DNA of 37,916 nucleotides, taken from CALKUP01 sp964492735 (GTDB taxonomy: Bacteria; Patescibacteriota; Patescibacteriia; UBA9570; XYC2-FULL-38-9). Positions 1 to 8,277 of the stretch are shown piece after piece. Within the stretch, counting starts at the first letter, position 1, and each line of letters opens with the position of its first letter. The position numbers and the translations under genes are program-made. Under the pieces are notes generated by a model that was not told the origin of the DNA, did not search any database, and was given only the letters and a program-made list of their open reading frames with translations. Where the stretch lies: assembly GCA_964492735.1 (NCBI GenBank), contig CAZBLE010000009.1, positions 1 through 37,916 of the forward strand. The letters are read 5' to 3'.

Positions 1-2804
1 ACTTGTACGGGCAAATTAATAACAAGATTTGTTAATAGCGACTCATCGTATGTTGGCCAGTCTTCTTGAGCAAGGAAAGTGTCAGCACCTTGCAGTTTCC
101 ATAACTCCTCTGTCATATGAGGAGCAAATGGATGAAGTAATTTTAAAAATTTCCACCAATGATCATCGTTGATTGAACCTACTTTGTCAGCGCCCTTGCC
201 AAAGGCATTAAAACAAATCATCAATTGAGAAATTGCAGTATTGAATTTCATCGCTTCAATATCTTCTCCAACTTTTTTAATGGTTTGATTCATTAATACA
301 TCCCACTCTGAATTTGTTTGATTTTGCTGCTGATCATCTCTATAAGGAATAACTTCTGTATAAAAACGCCACACTTTTTCTAAAAACTTACGAATCCCAT
401 TCATCGCGCCAGTATCCCACGGATAGGTTCCGGGTTCGTTGTATGGTCCAATAAATGCCAAATACATTTTCACGGTATCGGCTCCGTATTTTGCAACCTC
501 AACATCTGGATCAATCACATTGCCTTTTGATTTACTCATTTTGTGACCATCGGGCCCGAGAATCAATCCGCGATTCATTCGATTCACATATGGCTCTGCA
601 ACTTCTGAAAGACCAAGATCATGTAACGCTAAATTGAAAAATCGAGAGTAGAGCAAATGCATAGTTGTGTGCTCCGCGCCACCAGAATATCGATCAACCG
701 GCATCCAGGCTTGTTGTGCCTGCTTACTTGAAAACTCTTCAGTGTTGCTCGGATCAAGATAGCGCAAATAATACCAAGAAGAATCAATGAAAGTGTCCAT
801 GGTATCAATTTCTGGTGTCCAGCCTTTGCCGAAAATCCGCTCCGTGCGTTCAAATAATTCTTTTGAAGTCGCCAGTGGCGCAACACCCGTTGGCGTAAAA
901 TCAACGTCCGTTGGCAACTCCCACGGCAAATGTTCTTTTGGAATTGCATGCGGCTTCCCTTCTGGATCATAGACAATCGGCATTGGCGTTCCCCAATAGC
1001 GCTGCCGCGAAATCAACCAATCACGCAATTTGTACGTCGTTTTTTTACGGCCAAACTGTTCTGTTATTTGCGACTTCGCATCTGCTGTCGACACGCCATT
1101 CAATGGACCAGAATTCATCAACACACCACTGCCTGTATAGGCCGCTGTTTCAATAGCCGCATCATCAGACTGCACAACTTGCACAATCGGCAATGCAAAC
1201 TTGGTTGCAAATTCAAAATCACGCTCGTCATGTGCCGGGACAGCCATTACCGCGCCTGTTCCATACGTCGCGAGCGCGTAATCTGCCACCCACACTGGAA
1301 TCTGCTCACCATTTGCTGGATTGACGACAAATGCACCAGTGAATACGCCAGTCTTTTCTTTGTCCGCGCCGGTTCGTTCAATCTCATTTTTCTTCGCCGC
1401 CGCTTCTTTATATATATGTATAGCGTTTTGCTGCTCTTTTGTTGTAATCACATCAACCAATGAATGCTCTGGCGCCAAGACAACATAGGTCGCACCAAAT
1501 AACGTATCAGGCCGAGTGGTAAACACTGTGATCTTTGGCAATACCGCATTCAAAATCACTGGTTCTTCTGCAGCACAAAAATGTGTTTCCTTCGCCACCG
1601 ACCCTTGAGCAGCGACACCAAATGCATCAGCCCAAATTGTTGCGTCACTAGAACGGACCACCGCATCCTCTGTGTCACATAACACAATGACAGTGTTCAC
1701 GGCGTTTTTAATTGCCTCATATTTTTCTGGTTGTCGCACTTGTTTCATTGCCACAGATACGGTCGGACGCTCTTTTCCATCTAAAAAATCATCAGTCGCT
1801 GGAGTTGCAACCAATACAAGTTTTGCAGCCTTTGTTTCACCGCGCGCCAATAATTCCATCGCCACTAAACCGCCAAATGAATGACCAACAACAATCGTTG
1901 ACTCATCAACCGTGCAATGATCCAATACATATGAAACCTGTTCATCAAGATTTGGGTCTTTTGAATTCGGCAACGCTGGCACCTCAACCTCTATGCCTTG
2001 TGCTTCTAACTGTAGTTGTAACCATGGGAAAAAATGAGCATCTGGAGCACCTCCTCTACCATGCAACAACACCGCGCGCTTCACGCCAGGTTGCGCAACC
2101 GCAAAATCCAATTCAGCGCCTTCTGATTTCCCGATCCAATTTCGTTGTGATTGCGCAATTTCTTCCGGCCACGGCAATGCATCAAGTCCTGTCAATAATT
2201 TTTCTGCATAATCAGTAATCCGAATAAACCATTGTTCTAGCGCGCGTTTTTCAATAATCGCGCCACACCGCTCACACGTTCCATCGCCCAGCACCTGTTC
2301 ATTGGCGAGCACGGTCTGATCTTGCGGACACCAATTGACCTCTGCCTTTTTCCGATACGCCATCCCCTTTTCAAATAACCGCAAAAACAACCATTGTGTC
2401 CATTTATAGGTTTCTGGATCCGACGAAATCACCCCTCGTGACCAATCAAATGAATTCCCCATGCTCTTGAGCTGCTGCGTCATGTATTCAATATTTGAAT
2501 AGGTCCACTCTTTTGGGTCTAACCCACGCTTAATCGCCGCATTTTCCGCTGGAAGGCCGAATGAATCAAAACCCATTGGAAACAAGACATTATACCCTTG
2601 CATCCGCTTAAAACGCGCCAAAATATCCGGAACTGCAAACGCATACCAGTGTCCTATATGGAGATTTCCAGACGGATAGGGGTATTCTACTAATAAATAG
2701 TAGTTTTCTTTGTCTGATTCTTGGTTTTTGACTGTAAAAAGACCATCGTCCTCCCACTGTTGCTGCCATTTCGGCTCAATCTCACTCGGATTATATTCCT
2801 GCAT
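1..2804 (-). CDS. leuS: Leucyl-tRNA synthetase with inserted alpha/beta-hydrolase domain (3' end off window)
   Basis: Class I aminoacyl-tRNA synthetase that charges tRNA-Leu. I translated the minus strand from the ATG at 2804 and found no stop to the window edge (934 residues visible; the C-terminus is missing). Landmarks are HIGH at residues 49-52, a Cys-rich zinc-type segment after WCPQDQ, the editing-domain TTRPDT motif just after residue 425, the catalytic-domain stretch RDWLISRQRYWG, and KMSKS at 755-759. Between the usual GKSEGAELDF hinge and ITVFTTRPDT lie about 175 extra residues (about 240-418) resembling an RBBP9/YdeN serine hydrolase: VLLHGRGG oxyanion region, GHSFGG nucleophile elbow (Ser309), Asp380 and His408. 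Typical bacterial LeuRS is 800-880 residues, so the insert explains the extra length. The frame is continuous and I saw no frameshift. LeuRS identity is certain; the role of the insert is unknown. Confidence 0.96.
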   Translation of the reverse strand, partial: MQEYNPSEIEPKWQQQWEDDGLFTVKNQESDKENYYLLVEYPYPSGNLHIGHWYAFAVPDILARFKRMQGYNVLFPMGFDSFGLPAENAAIKRGLDPKEWTYSNIEYMTQQLKSMGNSFDWSRGVISSDPETYKWTQWLFLRLFEKGMAYRKKAEVNWCPQDQTVLANEQVLGDGTCERCGAIIEKRALEQWFIRITDYAEKLLTGLDALPWPEEIAQSQRNWIGKSEGAELDFAVAQPGVKRAVLLHGRGGAPDAHFFPWLQLQLEAQGIEVEVPALPNSKDPNLDEQVSYVLDHCTVDESTIVVGHSFGGLVAMELLARGETKAAKLVLVATPATDDFLDGKERPTVSVAMKQVRQPEKYEAIKNAVNTVIVLCDTEDAVVRSSDATIWADAFGVAAQGSVAKETHFCAAEEPVILNAVLPKITVFTTRPDTLFGATYVVLAPEHSLVDVITTKEQQNAIHIYKEAAAKKNEIERTGADKEKTGVFTGAFVVNPANGEQIPVWVADYALATYGTGAVMAVPAHDERDFEFATKFALPIVQVVQSDDAAIETAAYTGSGVLMNSGPLNGVSTADAKSQITEQFGRKKTTYKLRDWLISRQRYWGTPMPIVYDPEGKPHAIPKEHLPWELPTDVDFTPTGVAPLATSKELFERTERIFGKGWTPEIDTMDTFIDSSWYYLRYLDPSNTEEFSSKQAQQAWMPVDRYSGGAEHTTMHLLYSRFFNLALHDLGLSEVAEPYVNRMNRGLILGPDGHKMSKSKGNVIDPDVEVAKYGADTVKMYLAFIGPYNEPGTYPWDTGAMNGIRKFLEKVWRFYTEVIPYRDDQQQNQTNSEWDVLMNQTIKKVGEDIEAMKFNTAISQLMICFNAFGKGADKVGSINDDHWWKFLKLLHPFAPHMTEELWKLQGADTFLAQEDWPTYDESLLTNLVINLPVQ

Positions 2805-2840
2805 ATTTCACTGAAAATAAATGAATATGTCCACTCTAAC

Positions 2841-2865
2841 ACGCTTGAGTGCTGAACTCAAGCGT
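2841..2865. promoter_or_regulatory. Perfect 10-bp inverted repeat in leuS/M23 divergent region
   Basis: Arms ACGCTTGAGT (2841-2850) and ACTCAAGCGT (2856-2865) are separated by 5 nt. The right arm touches the -35 box of the plus-strand promoter at 2865-2870, so it could be an operator for the peptidase gene or for both divergent genes. It lacks a T-tract, which argues against a terminator. Function is inferred from position only. Confidence 0.4.
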
Positions 2866-2893
2866 TGACCCAAATGACGTTTTATGGCATTAT
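2865..2893 (+). promoter_or_regulatory. Sigma70-type promoter of the M23 peptidase gene
   Basis: TTGACC (2865-2870), a 17-nt spacer, then CATTAT (2888-2893). The ATG at 2906 lies 12 nt after the -10 box, so the transcript would have a 5' leader of only a few nucleotides. This supports the start at 2906 over an earlier in-frame codon at 2849, which would lie upstream of the promoter. Confidence 0.6.
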
Positions 2894-2905
2894 GCCAACT
2901 CAAAT

Positions 2906-4315
2906 ATGCGAAAAAAAATTGCTTACATTTCAATCGCAGCACTCCGAAAAACACTAGAATCACTGTCTCGGACACTTCCAAAGATTCTAAAATCTCTTGT
3001 CATTCTCGCACTTCCGTTTGTATTGCTCTGGAAATTCATCCAACCACTTGTTGTGCAATTCTATAAATTGACTATCGTTCTCCGTAAGAACACAGGTCAA
3101 TTTTTCCACGCGCAACATAAAATTCTAGCGATGGTGACTGCGAGCTCAACTGTTCATGTCTTCATGGCGATATTGATGCTTTCTATTGTCTGGGTAAATA
3201 TTGGCTATGCGCAAGAAGTGCGTGCGGAAAAAATTCTCTCTGGCTCTGTTATTGATTCTATTTTGAATCCAAATGCGGAAACAGTCATCACTGCAGATCC
3301 AACAAAAACTGCACGGAATAGCTATATTGATTCTAGTAGCGCCGTTCGTGCACGAACACAAATTGATACAGAAACAGACATCGCTACAGCCGCTGAACTT
3401 GCTGCTGCAAAAAATAACACGACAAAAACAACAGCTGGCGCGATTCAAAGTGCAACGACAACAATCGCAACTGGTGGCGCGACTGGTTCAAATAAAAATA
3501 TTGAAAAATATGAAGTACGAGGCGGTGATACAATTGGAAGCATCGCAAAAGCCTTTAACATTTCTCAAGCAACTATTTTATCGGCAAACAACTTGGATGA
3601 AGATACTGCAAAACGGGTAAAACCAGGTGATTCACTCTATATCTTGCCAGTGTCTGGTGTTGCACATACCGTACAAGCTGGCGAAACAGCACAGCAAATT
3701 GCAGAAAAATATAGCGGTGCAAAGGCAGAAGAAATTGTAGCGTACAATAAAATTATTGGTGACACACTAGAAGCTGGCGTTGAAATTATCGTACCAAATG
3801 GCACACGCCCAGCTCCAGTAAAGGCTACTGATCCAGCCCCAGCAACAACATCTACAAGTCGCTTTGCACGTGTTGGTGGAACGAGTAGTGGTATTATTAC
3901 CAGCACTGTCAGCGATAGCCCTGCCCCATCTGCTCCAGCTGCTGGTGGTGGGTACCAATGGCCAACAACAACCAAGCGCATTTCTTGTGGCTTTGGATAT
4001 TGTTATGGCCATCGTCATACTGGCCTTGATATTGATGGTGAATTTGGTGATCCAATTTATGCATCAAATAGCGGAAAAGTTGTGCAAGCTGGTTGGTCTG
4101 GTGGATACGGTATTTCTGTATTGATTGATCATGGCGGTGGCGTACAAACACGCTATGGCCATTTACAAAAACTCTATGTTGGCGCGGGTCAATCTGTTAG
4201 TCGTGGTCAAACAATTGGCCAAGAAGGATCAACCGGAAACTCATCAGGATCTCATTTGCATTTTGAAGTCCTGGTAAACGGACGCTTCGTTAATCCATAT
4301 AGCTATACACGATAA
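2906..4315 (+). CDS. Membrane-anchored LysM / M23 peptidoglycan endopeptidase
   Basis: Cell-wall hydrolase of about 469 residues. The N-terminus is basic (MRKK) and followed by two hydrophobic segments (about 29-52 and 84-103) ending before GYAQEV, so it is exported or anchored. A Ser/Thr/Ala-rich linker leads to two LysM peptidoglycan-binding modules (YEVRGGDTIGSIAKAF and HTVQAGETAQQIAEKY), then a Pro/Ala linker and a C-terminal peptidase_M23 (LytM-like) domain. Zinc ligands are visible: H371 and D375 in HTGLD, and H452 in HLHFE (H450 is the other catalytic His). It probably cleaves peptide cross-links during growth or division. The start is chosen from the promoter at 2865-2893. Confidence 0.92.
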   Translation: MRKKIAYISIAALRKTLESLSRTLPKILKSLVILALPFVLLWKFIQPLVVQFYKLTIVLRKNTGQFFHAQHKILAMVTASSTVHVFMAILMLSIVWVNIGYAQEVRAEKILSGSVIDSILNPNAETVITADPTKTARNSYIDSSSAVRARTQIDTETDIATAAELAAAKNNTTKTTAGAIQSATTTIATGGATGSNKNIEKYEVRGGDTIGSIAKAFNISQATILSANNLDEDTAKRVKPGDSLYILPVSGVAHTVQAGETAQQIAEKYSGAKAEEIVAYNKIIGDTLEAGVEIIVPNGTRPAPVKATDPAPATTSTSRFARVGGTSSGIITSTVSDSPAPSAPAAGGGYQWPTTTKRISCGFGYCYGHRHTGLDIDGEFGDPIYASNSGKVVQAGWSGGYGISVLIDHGGGVQTRYGHLQKLYVGAGQSVSRGQTIGQEGSTGNSSGSHLHFEVLVNGRFVNPYSYTR

Positions 4316-4340
4316 AAGCCCTTAAAAAGGGCTTTTATGT
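4314..4340. terminator. Bidirectional terminator between M23 gene and receiver gene
   Basis: AAAAGCCCTT pairs with AAGGGCTTTT and is T-rich on the plus side and A-rich on the other, so it can end both convergent transcripts. It starts at the stop codon of the peptidase gene. Confidence 0.8.
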
Positions 4341-4361
4341 TATATAATTACAGTAAGAGAA

Positions 4362-4745
4362 CTAAGCTGCCGGTAAGATTGATTTAATCTTGTCGACAAT
4401 TTCACCAGTTGTAAAGTTGGCTTTCACCAAAAAGTCTTTTGCTCCAAGTTCTAAACCTTTTTGCACTTTACTTTCTTGTCCAAAATTACTCATGATAATC
4501 ACCGGAATTGCACTAAGTGGCTCACCAAGTTTTTTAATGCCTTCTAAGACATCAAAACCATTCATTCCAGGTAACATGATATCCAGAAGAATAATCTGAG
4601 GTTTCACTTCACTCACTTTTTGCAACCCTAACTCCCCATCGGTTGCAAGAGTGACGGTAAACCCCTCTTTAGACAACTTTGTTGACATCAACTCTGAAAG
4701 AAATTTGTCGTCTTCAATAATAAGTACTGAAATTGGATCTGCCAT
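4362..4745 (-). CDS. Stand-alone CheY-like response regulator receiver
   Basis: Single receiver domain of 127 residues with no output domain. The acidic pocket is E11/D12/D13, the phospho-acceptor Asp is D55 in LLDIMLPG, the switch Ser is S86 in IIMSN, and the conserved Lys is K108 in FLVKA. No histidine kinase is encoded nearby, so it is an orphan that probably works by protein contact. A TATACT box lies at 4773-4778 on the minus strand, 27 nt before the ATG. It is convergent with the M23 gene and divergent from rsmI. Confidence 0.93.
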   Translation of the reverse strand: MADPISVLIIEDDKFLSELMSTKLSKEGFTVTLATDGELGLQKVSEVKPQIILLDIMLPGMNGFDVLEGIKKLGEPLSAIPVIIMSNFGQESKVQKGLELGAKDFLVKANFTTGEIVDKIKSILPAA

Positions 4746-4752
4746 AAAAATG

Positions 4753-4780
4753 TTGCTATTTAATCTATTTTTAGTATAGC
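4753..4780 (+). promoter_or_regulatory. Probable rsmI promoter
   Basis: TTGCTA (4753-4758), 16-nt spacer, TATAGC (4775-4780), 9 nt before the rsmI ATG. It overlaps the -10 box of the divergent receiver gene, read on the other strand. Confidence 0.4.
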
Positions 4781-4789
4781 ATAGAGTCT

Positions 4790-5470
4790 ATGAATAACAA
4801 TAGTACACTATTTGTCGTTTCAACCCCAATTGGATCATGGGATGATATCAGCCTTCGGGCCCTTCAAACACTGAAAAATGCTAGCATCATCGCATGTGAA
4901 GATACCCGAGAAACTCGTCAGCTACTCGACCATTTTGATATTGATGCGAGCGAAAAACGCCTTCTGTCGTATCATGCGCAATCAAAAGCAAGTCGTGAAG
5001 ATGAAATTATTCAATTATTAGAGAGCGGCACATCGGTTACTCTTGTATCAGACCGCGGTACTCCTGGAATCTCAGATCCAGGCAGTCGCTTAATTCAACG
5101 AGCTATTGCGCTCAATGTATTAATTGTCCCTATTCCTGGAGCTGCTGCCTTTGTCACAGCGCTCACTGCCTCAGGCGCAGATACAAGTGCATTTGAATAC
5201 GTTGGATTTATTCCCCATAAAAAGGGCCGTCAAACATTATTTGCAAAAATGATGGAAGCAGACCACACAATGGTTGCCTATGAATCTCCACATCGGTTAC
5301 TCAAAACTCTCGAAGCATTAAAAGACTGCCCAAAACAACTTATTGTTGCTCGTGAGCTTACAAAAATGCACGAAGAATTTTTTCGCGGAACCTGCGCAGA
5401 AGTATTTGCTGAATTTAGTAGTCGCGATAAAATCTTAGGTGAATTTGTATTAATTTTAGATGCGCGATAA
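4790..5470 (+). CDS. rsmI: 16S rRNA (cytidine-1402 2'-O) methyltransferase RsmI
   Basis: SAM-dependent tetrapyrrole-methylase-fold enzyme that modifies C1402 in the 30S decoding centre. The 226 residues carry the family signatures STPIG (substrate loop), CEDTRETRQLLDHF, a SDRGTPGISDPG glycine-rich loop (usually SDAGTP, here Arg replaces Ala), VPIPGAAAFVTAL, GFIPHKKGRQ and YESPHRL. It is slightly short at the C-terminus compared with E. coli RsmI (about 286). The stop codon directly abuts the convergent yifB stop codon. Confidence 0.94.
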   Translation: MNNNSTLFVVSTPIGSWDDISLRALQTLKNASIIACEDTRETRQLLDHFDIDASEKRLLSYHAQSKASREDEIIQLLESGTSVTLVSDRGTPGISDPGSRLIQRAIALNVLIVPIPGAAAFVTALTASGADTSAFEYVGFIPHKKGRQTLFAKMMEADHTMVAYESPHRLLKTLEALKDCPKQLIVARELTKMHEEFFRGTCAEVFAEFSSRDKILGEFVLILDAR

Positions 5471-7009
5471 TTAGTCTTGGCGAACTGTAAGGCGAAACGC
5501 TTCAGCGACATGTGGCAATTCAATAGACTGATTACTCTCAATATCAGCAATCGTGGCTGCCAGCCTTAAGGCTTTTGTATACCCGCGCATAGAAAGCAAG
5601 CCTGTTTTTAATGCTCGGTCGAGCAATTCTGTTGTTTTCCCTGGCGCAACTCTTGCTTGCAACTGCTGAATTGTTGCTCGCGCATTCATATATCCTCGTT
5701 GCTGTTGGATCTCGCGCACTCGCATCACTTCATCTCGCATCTTCTCTGTAGAATATAACTCAGGCTTGTGTGCTTGAGCGTCCATACTTTTTACTCCTTC
5801 AACGCTTCTTTTTTGTTGTGCCACAAGCTCTTCTGGCGCAATAGACCGCACAGTCAGTTTAATATCAAATCGATCCATAATAGGGCCGGATAATTTACGG
5901 TGATATCGATCTAATGACTGCACACTGCATACACATTGGCCATTTTTCGCGCCACATGGGCACGGATTATGCGCCGCAACAACCATGCAATCTGCTGGAT
6001 ACATCACAGAACCCGCGGCACGAGTCAGATGTATCATCCCTGATTCTAATGGCTCGCGCAATGCTTCAATAATGTCACGACGAAATTCAGGAAACTCATC
6101 AAGAAATAATACTCCATTATGCGCCAAGGAAATTTCTCCTGGTCGTAGCTGCGGGCCACCGCCTAAAATTGCCGGACTTGATGCTAAATGATGAGGACTG
6201 CGAAATGGCCGAACCCGCACACTCCCCGCTCCAGGATTTGTAATTGAATGAATTTTTGTTGTTTCAACAATTTCCATATCCGACATGGGCGGCAAAATTG
6301 ATGGCAAGGCTTTTGCAAGAATTGTTTTCCCTGCTCCAGGTGGTCCTGACAAAATAATATTATGCGCACCTGCTCCTGCAATCAGTAATGCGCGCTTTGC
6401 AGCATCTTGTCCCACAATATCATCATACGTTGCGTCTGCCTCTATCGCAGGCTCTGCTAGATTTTTATAAACATCTGCCGCTGTTGTGAGCTGAGCTTCA
6501 CCATGAAAATATGACACAACCTCTTGCAGTGTTTCTGCAAACAACACATTTGGTGAATTGAGCAGCGCACACTCTGCACTATTTGCAGCTGGAACAATAA
6601 TTCTCTGGCCAGCTTGCACTGCTGCGTGCGCATAAATTAACGCACCAGACACTGGTCGTGTCCGACCATCGAGCGCAAGCTCACCAACAACAATGGTATC
6701 TGCGTGATCTGGAATGATTTCTTGTACTCGCAAAATACCAAGCGCGATTGGTAAATCAAATGTTGAACCACTTTTTCGAATGTGCGCTGGAGCAAGATTG
6801 ATAATGAGCTTTGTTCGTGGAAACGTAAATCCAGAATTCACAATTCCGCTTCGTACACGATCGCGTGATTCTGAAACTACTGCGTCTGGTAGTCCGACAA
6901 TAATAACTGCCGGGAGTCCGTTGCCTGCATGCACTTCTATTTCAACCGGCACGCAATCAATACCTTGATGTGTCATGCTTTGTATAATTGAAGTTTTGTG
7001 TTTTGGCAT
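5471..7009 (-). CDS. YifB/ComM family Mg-chelatase-like AAA+ ATPase
   Basis: ATPase of about 512 residues. The N-terminal LonC-like ChlI domain begins GIDCVPVEIEV...GLPAVIIVGLPD, followed by NSGFTFPRTKLIINLAP and FDLPIALGIL. A Walker A motif (GPPGAGKT, about residues 222-229) starts the AAA+ core. A Cys cluster NPCPCG...CVC follows the sensor region, and the C-terminal Mg_chelatase_C helices include YTKALRLAATIADI. ComM relatives promote branch migration during natural transformation, so a role in recombining imported DNA is plausible in a DNA-scavenging bacterium. I chose the Met of MPKHKTSI because it aligns with family N-termini. Its ATG follows a hairpin and T7 tract without a Shine-Dalgarno. 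Confidence 0.9.
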   Translation of the reverse strand: MPKHKTSIIQSMTHQGIDCVPVEIEVHAGNGLPAVIIVGLPDAVVSESRDRVRSGIVNSGFTFPRTKLIINLAPAHIRKSGSTFDLPIALGILRVQEIIPDHADTIVVGELALDGRTRPVSGALIYAHAAVQAGQRIIVPAANSAECALLNSPNVLFAETLQEVVSYFHGEAQLTTAADVYKNLAEPAIEADATYDDIVGQDAAKRALLIAGAGAHNIILSGPPGAGKTILAKALPSILPPMSDMEIVETTKIHSITNPGAGSVRVRPFRSPHHLASSPAILGGGPQLRPGEISLAHNGVLFLDEFPEFRRDIIEALREPLESGMIHLTRAAGSVMYPADCMVVAAHNPCPCGAKNGQCVCSVQSLDRYHRKLSGPIMDRFDIKLTVRSIAPEELVAQQKRSVEGVKSMDAQAHKPELYSTEKMRDEVMRVREIQQQRGYMNARATIQQLQARVAPGKTTELLDRALKTGLLSMRGYTKALRLAATIADIESNQSIELPHVAEAFRLTVRQD

Positions 7010-7044
7010 AAAAAAATCTCTGACACGCAAATGCGCTCAGAGAT
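7010..7044 (-). terminator. Terminator or attenuator between lspA and yifB
   Basis: On the minus strand ATCTCTGA pairs with TCAGAGAT (7037-7044 with 7016-7023), with an inner CGCA/TGCG stem, then seven Ts (7010-7016) that run straight into the yifB ATG. It would end lspA transcripts and, if read through, gate yifB expression. Confidence 0.65.
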
Positions 7045-7065
7045 GTTGTGTCCAAATCAACTGTA

Positions 7066-7539
7066 CTATGATTGTTCTTTTTTTTCAACTGCAGCCCAGA
7101 CAACAATAAAAGACCCAATCACAATCATCATGTCTGCGATATTAAAGGTCGACCAAAATGGAACGCTGATCATATCAACCACAGAGCCGTAGAGCCAACG
7201 ATCCATGATATTTGAAACCGCGCCGAACAACATACTGCTAATACCAATAACCTCAAACACTCTCTGTGACTTCCACGCGGAGCGCATACTCATAATGAGC
7301 GCAATCATGACAACGCCAATAATCAGTGTCATCACCCAAACTGGCAAATTGAGAATGTACAGCAGATTCGGATTTGGGATATAGATGAGATGAAAGACAT
7401 TCGGAATCACAATAATGGACTTTGTGGCGAGTGCGGTCACGGTCCAATACTTCACAGCTCGGTCAATAAGAAAGATGATGGTCAAAATTCCAAAACCTAT
7501 TGCGGTTTGTCTGATGAATACATTTTGTGTTCTTATCAT
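7066..7539 (-). CDS. lspA: Signal peptidase II (lipoprotein signal peptidase)
   Basis: Integral membrane aspartyl protease that removes lipoprotein signal peptides after diacylglyceryl transfer. The 157 residues contain four hydrophobic segments. Family motifs are present: DRAVKYW near the N-terminus, SNIMDRWLYGSVVDMI (the usual GN-x-x-DR-x-x-x-G-x-VVDF block, with Ser replacing Gly) and FNIADMMIVIG, with the two catalytic Asp residues in VVDM and NIAD. A TATAAT box (7546-7551, minus strand) lies 6 nt before the ATG, so the mRNA is probably leaderless. Confidence 0.93.
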   Translation of the reverse strand: MIRTQNVFIRQTAIGFGILTIIFLIDRAVKYWTVTALATKSIIVIPNVFHLIYIPNPNLLYILNLPVWVMTLIIGVVMIALIMSMRSAWKSQRVFEVIGISSMLFGAVSNIMDRWLYGSVVDMISVPFWSTFNIADMMIVIGSFIVVWAAVEKKEQS

Positions 7540-7545
7540 ATTTCT

Positions 7546-7551
7546 ATTATA
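7546..7551 (-). promoter_or_regulatory. -10 box of lspA, leaderless arrangement
   Basis: Perfect TATAAT on the minus strand, 6 nt from the lspA ATG. I see no convincing -35 at 16-18 nt. Confidence 0.5.
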
Positions 7552-7599
7552 TCATGCTTTCACTTTTTTATTTTGGCTATTTCAATAAATGAAAAATTA

Positions 7600-8157
7600 C
7601 TAAAGGGAGCTGAATAAGTGCCTACTCAAAAACAATAAGAAGGTCGTAGACCTTCCCGTAAGTGAGCTGTGCGAACGTCGGGTTTTTGAGAGGCACTTCT
7701 CAGCGGACTGAGTGCGCCATTTACAAAGTTTTTTTCGGATATGAAAAGAGGGCGCATATAGCGCCACTCCCTTCATATAGTATGAAGATCTTGAGTGGAC
7801 ATATGCGCCCCAAGTTCTGACTGTTCCTCTCGTCGAGAGAAGCAGACGGAACAAATTGGAATCTGTTAGACGTTGGTCACTTGTAAACAGATATGAAGCG
7901 CGTCCCACAATCGTGGTTAGACAATTCGGTGTACCGAATGAACGGTACGTGGCAAAGCCTCCGAATATCATCACCAAAGAGATTTTTATTTTTATTTCAT
8001 AACGCAGGGCTCTACCGAATTACTCGTTGCAATTCAGGAACTCTCTGCGGACCAGTGTACTCAAGATCGTAGGAAGCAAGTAAAGAGTGAGTCTTCATTC
8101 ACTACTCGCTTCCAGCGATGCTGTTACTGTGAAACACGCTATCTTGTGAAGGAACTA
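7600..8157 (-). ncRNA. Candidate structured non-coding RNA, family not recognised
   Basis: A 740-nt gap between lspA and gmk holds no convincing protein gene but many nested inverted repeats, read here on the minus strand. The first part (8157-8000) has CAAGAT/ATCTTG closing two hairpins (GGAAGC/GCTTCC among them) and a CGCAG/CTGCG hairpin enclosing CTGAATT/AATTCGG. After an AT-rich spacer the second part has CCACGATTGTGG, a long GGGCGCATAT/ATATGCGCCC hairpin with inner CCACTC/GAGTGG and CTTCAT/ATGAAG, GAAGGTC/GACCTTC, and a long-range AAGTGCC...GGCACTT closing stem. A strong promoter sits directly upstream. I found no RNase P, tmRNA, SRP or 6S signature. The 125-aa minus ORF here (7600-7977) looks like a by-product. 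Ends are approximate. Confidence 0.45.
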
Positions 8158-8162
8158 AAACT

Positions 8163-8191
8163 AGTATAGCACAAAAAAACACTCGGGTCAA
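8163..8191 (-). promoter_or_regulatory. Strong promoter reading into the structured-RNA region
   Basis: On the minus strand TTGACC (8186-8191), a 17-nt spacer and TATACT (8163-8168) with an extended TG just upstream. The expected start is near 8157. The -35 lies in the loop of the gmk terminator hairpin. Confidence 0.65.
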
Positions 8192-8222
8192 TTTCGTAGC
8201 ACCGAGTGTTTTTCTTTTTTTA
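8171..8222. terminator. Bidirectional terminator downstream of gmk
   Basis: ACACTCGG pairs with CCGAGTGT around a 15-nt loop and is flanked by T-runs on both strands (seven on the minus side, a longer T-rich run on the plus side). Confidence 0.75.
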
Positions 8223-8277
8223 TTTTTCCGAATGTTTTTTTACATTTGCTGTGGACAACATATGTTGTGCACACTCA

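Noticed and set aside
930..2218. Plus-strand ORFs of 177 and 168 codons inside leuS
   Set aside because: They are antisense shadows of the continuous LeuRS frame, which shows class I synthetase motifs along its length.
7600..7977. 125-codon minus ORF in the lspA-gmk gap
   Set aside because: Its sequence is low in protein-like pattern and it overlaps many stable inverted repeats, so I favour an RNA.
7600..8157. RNase P RNA, tmRNA, SRP RNA or 6S RNA
   Set aside because: I looked for the RNase P core (GAGGAAAGTCC type), the tmRNA tRNA-like ends and resume codon region, the SRP GGAAGCAGC loop and the 6S bubble, and found none on either strand.
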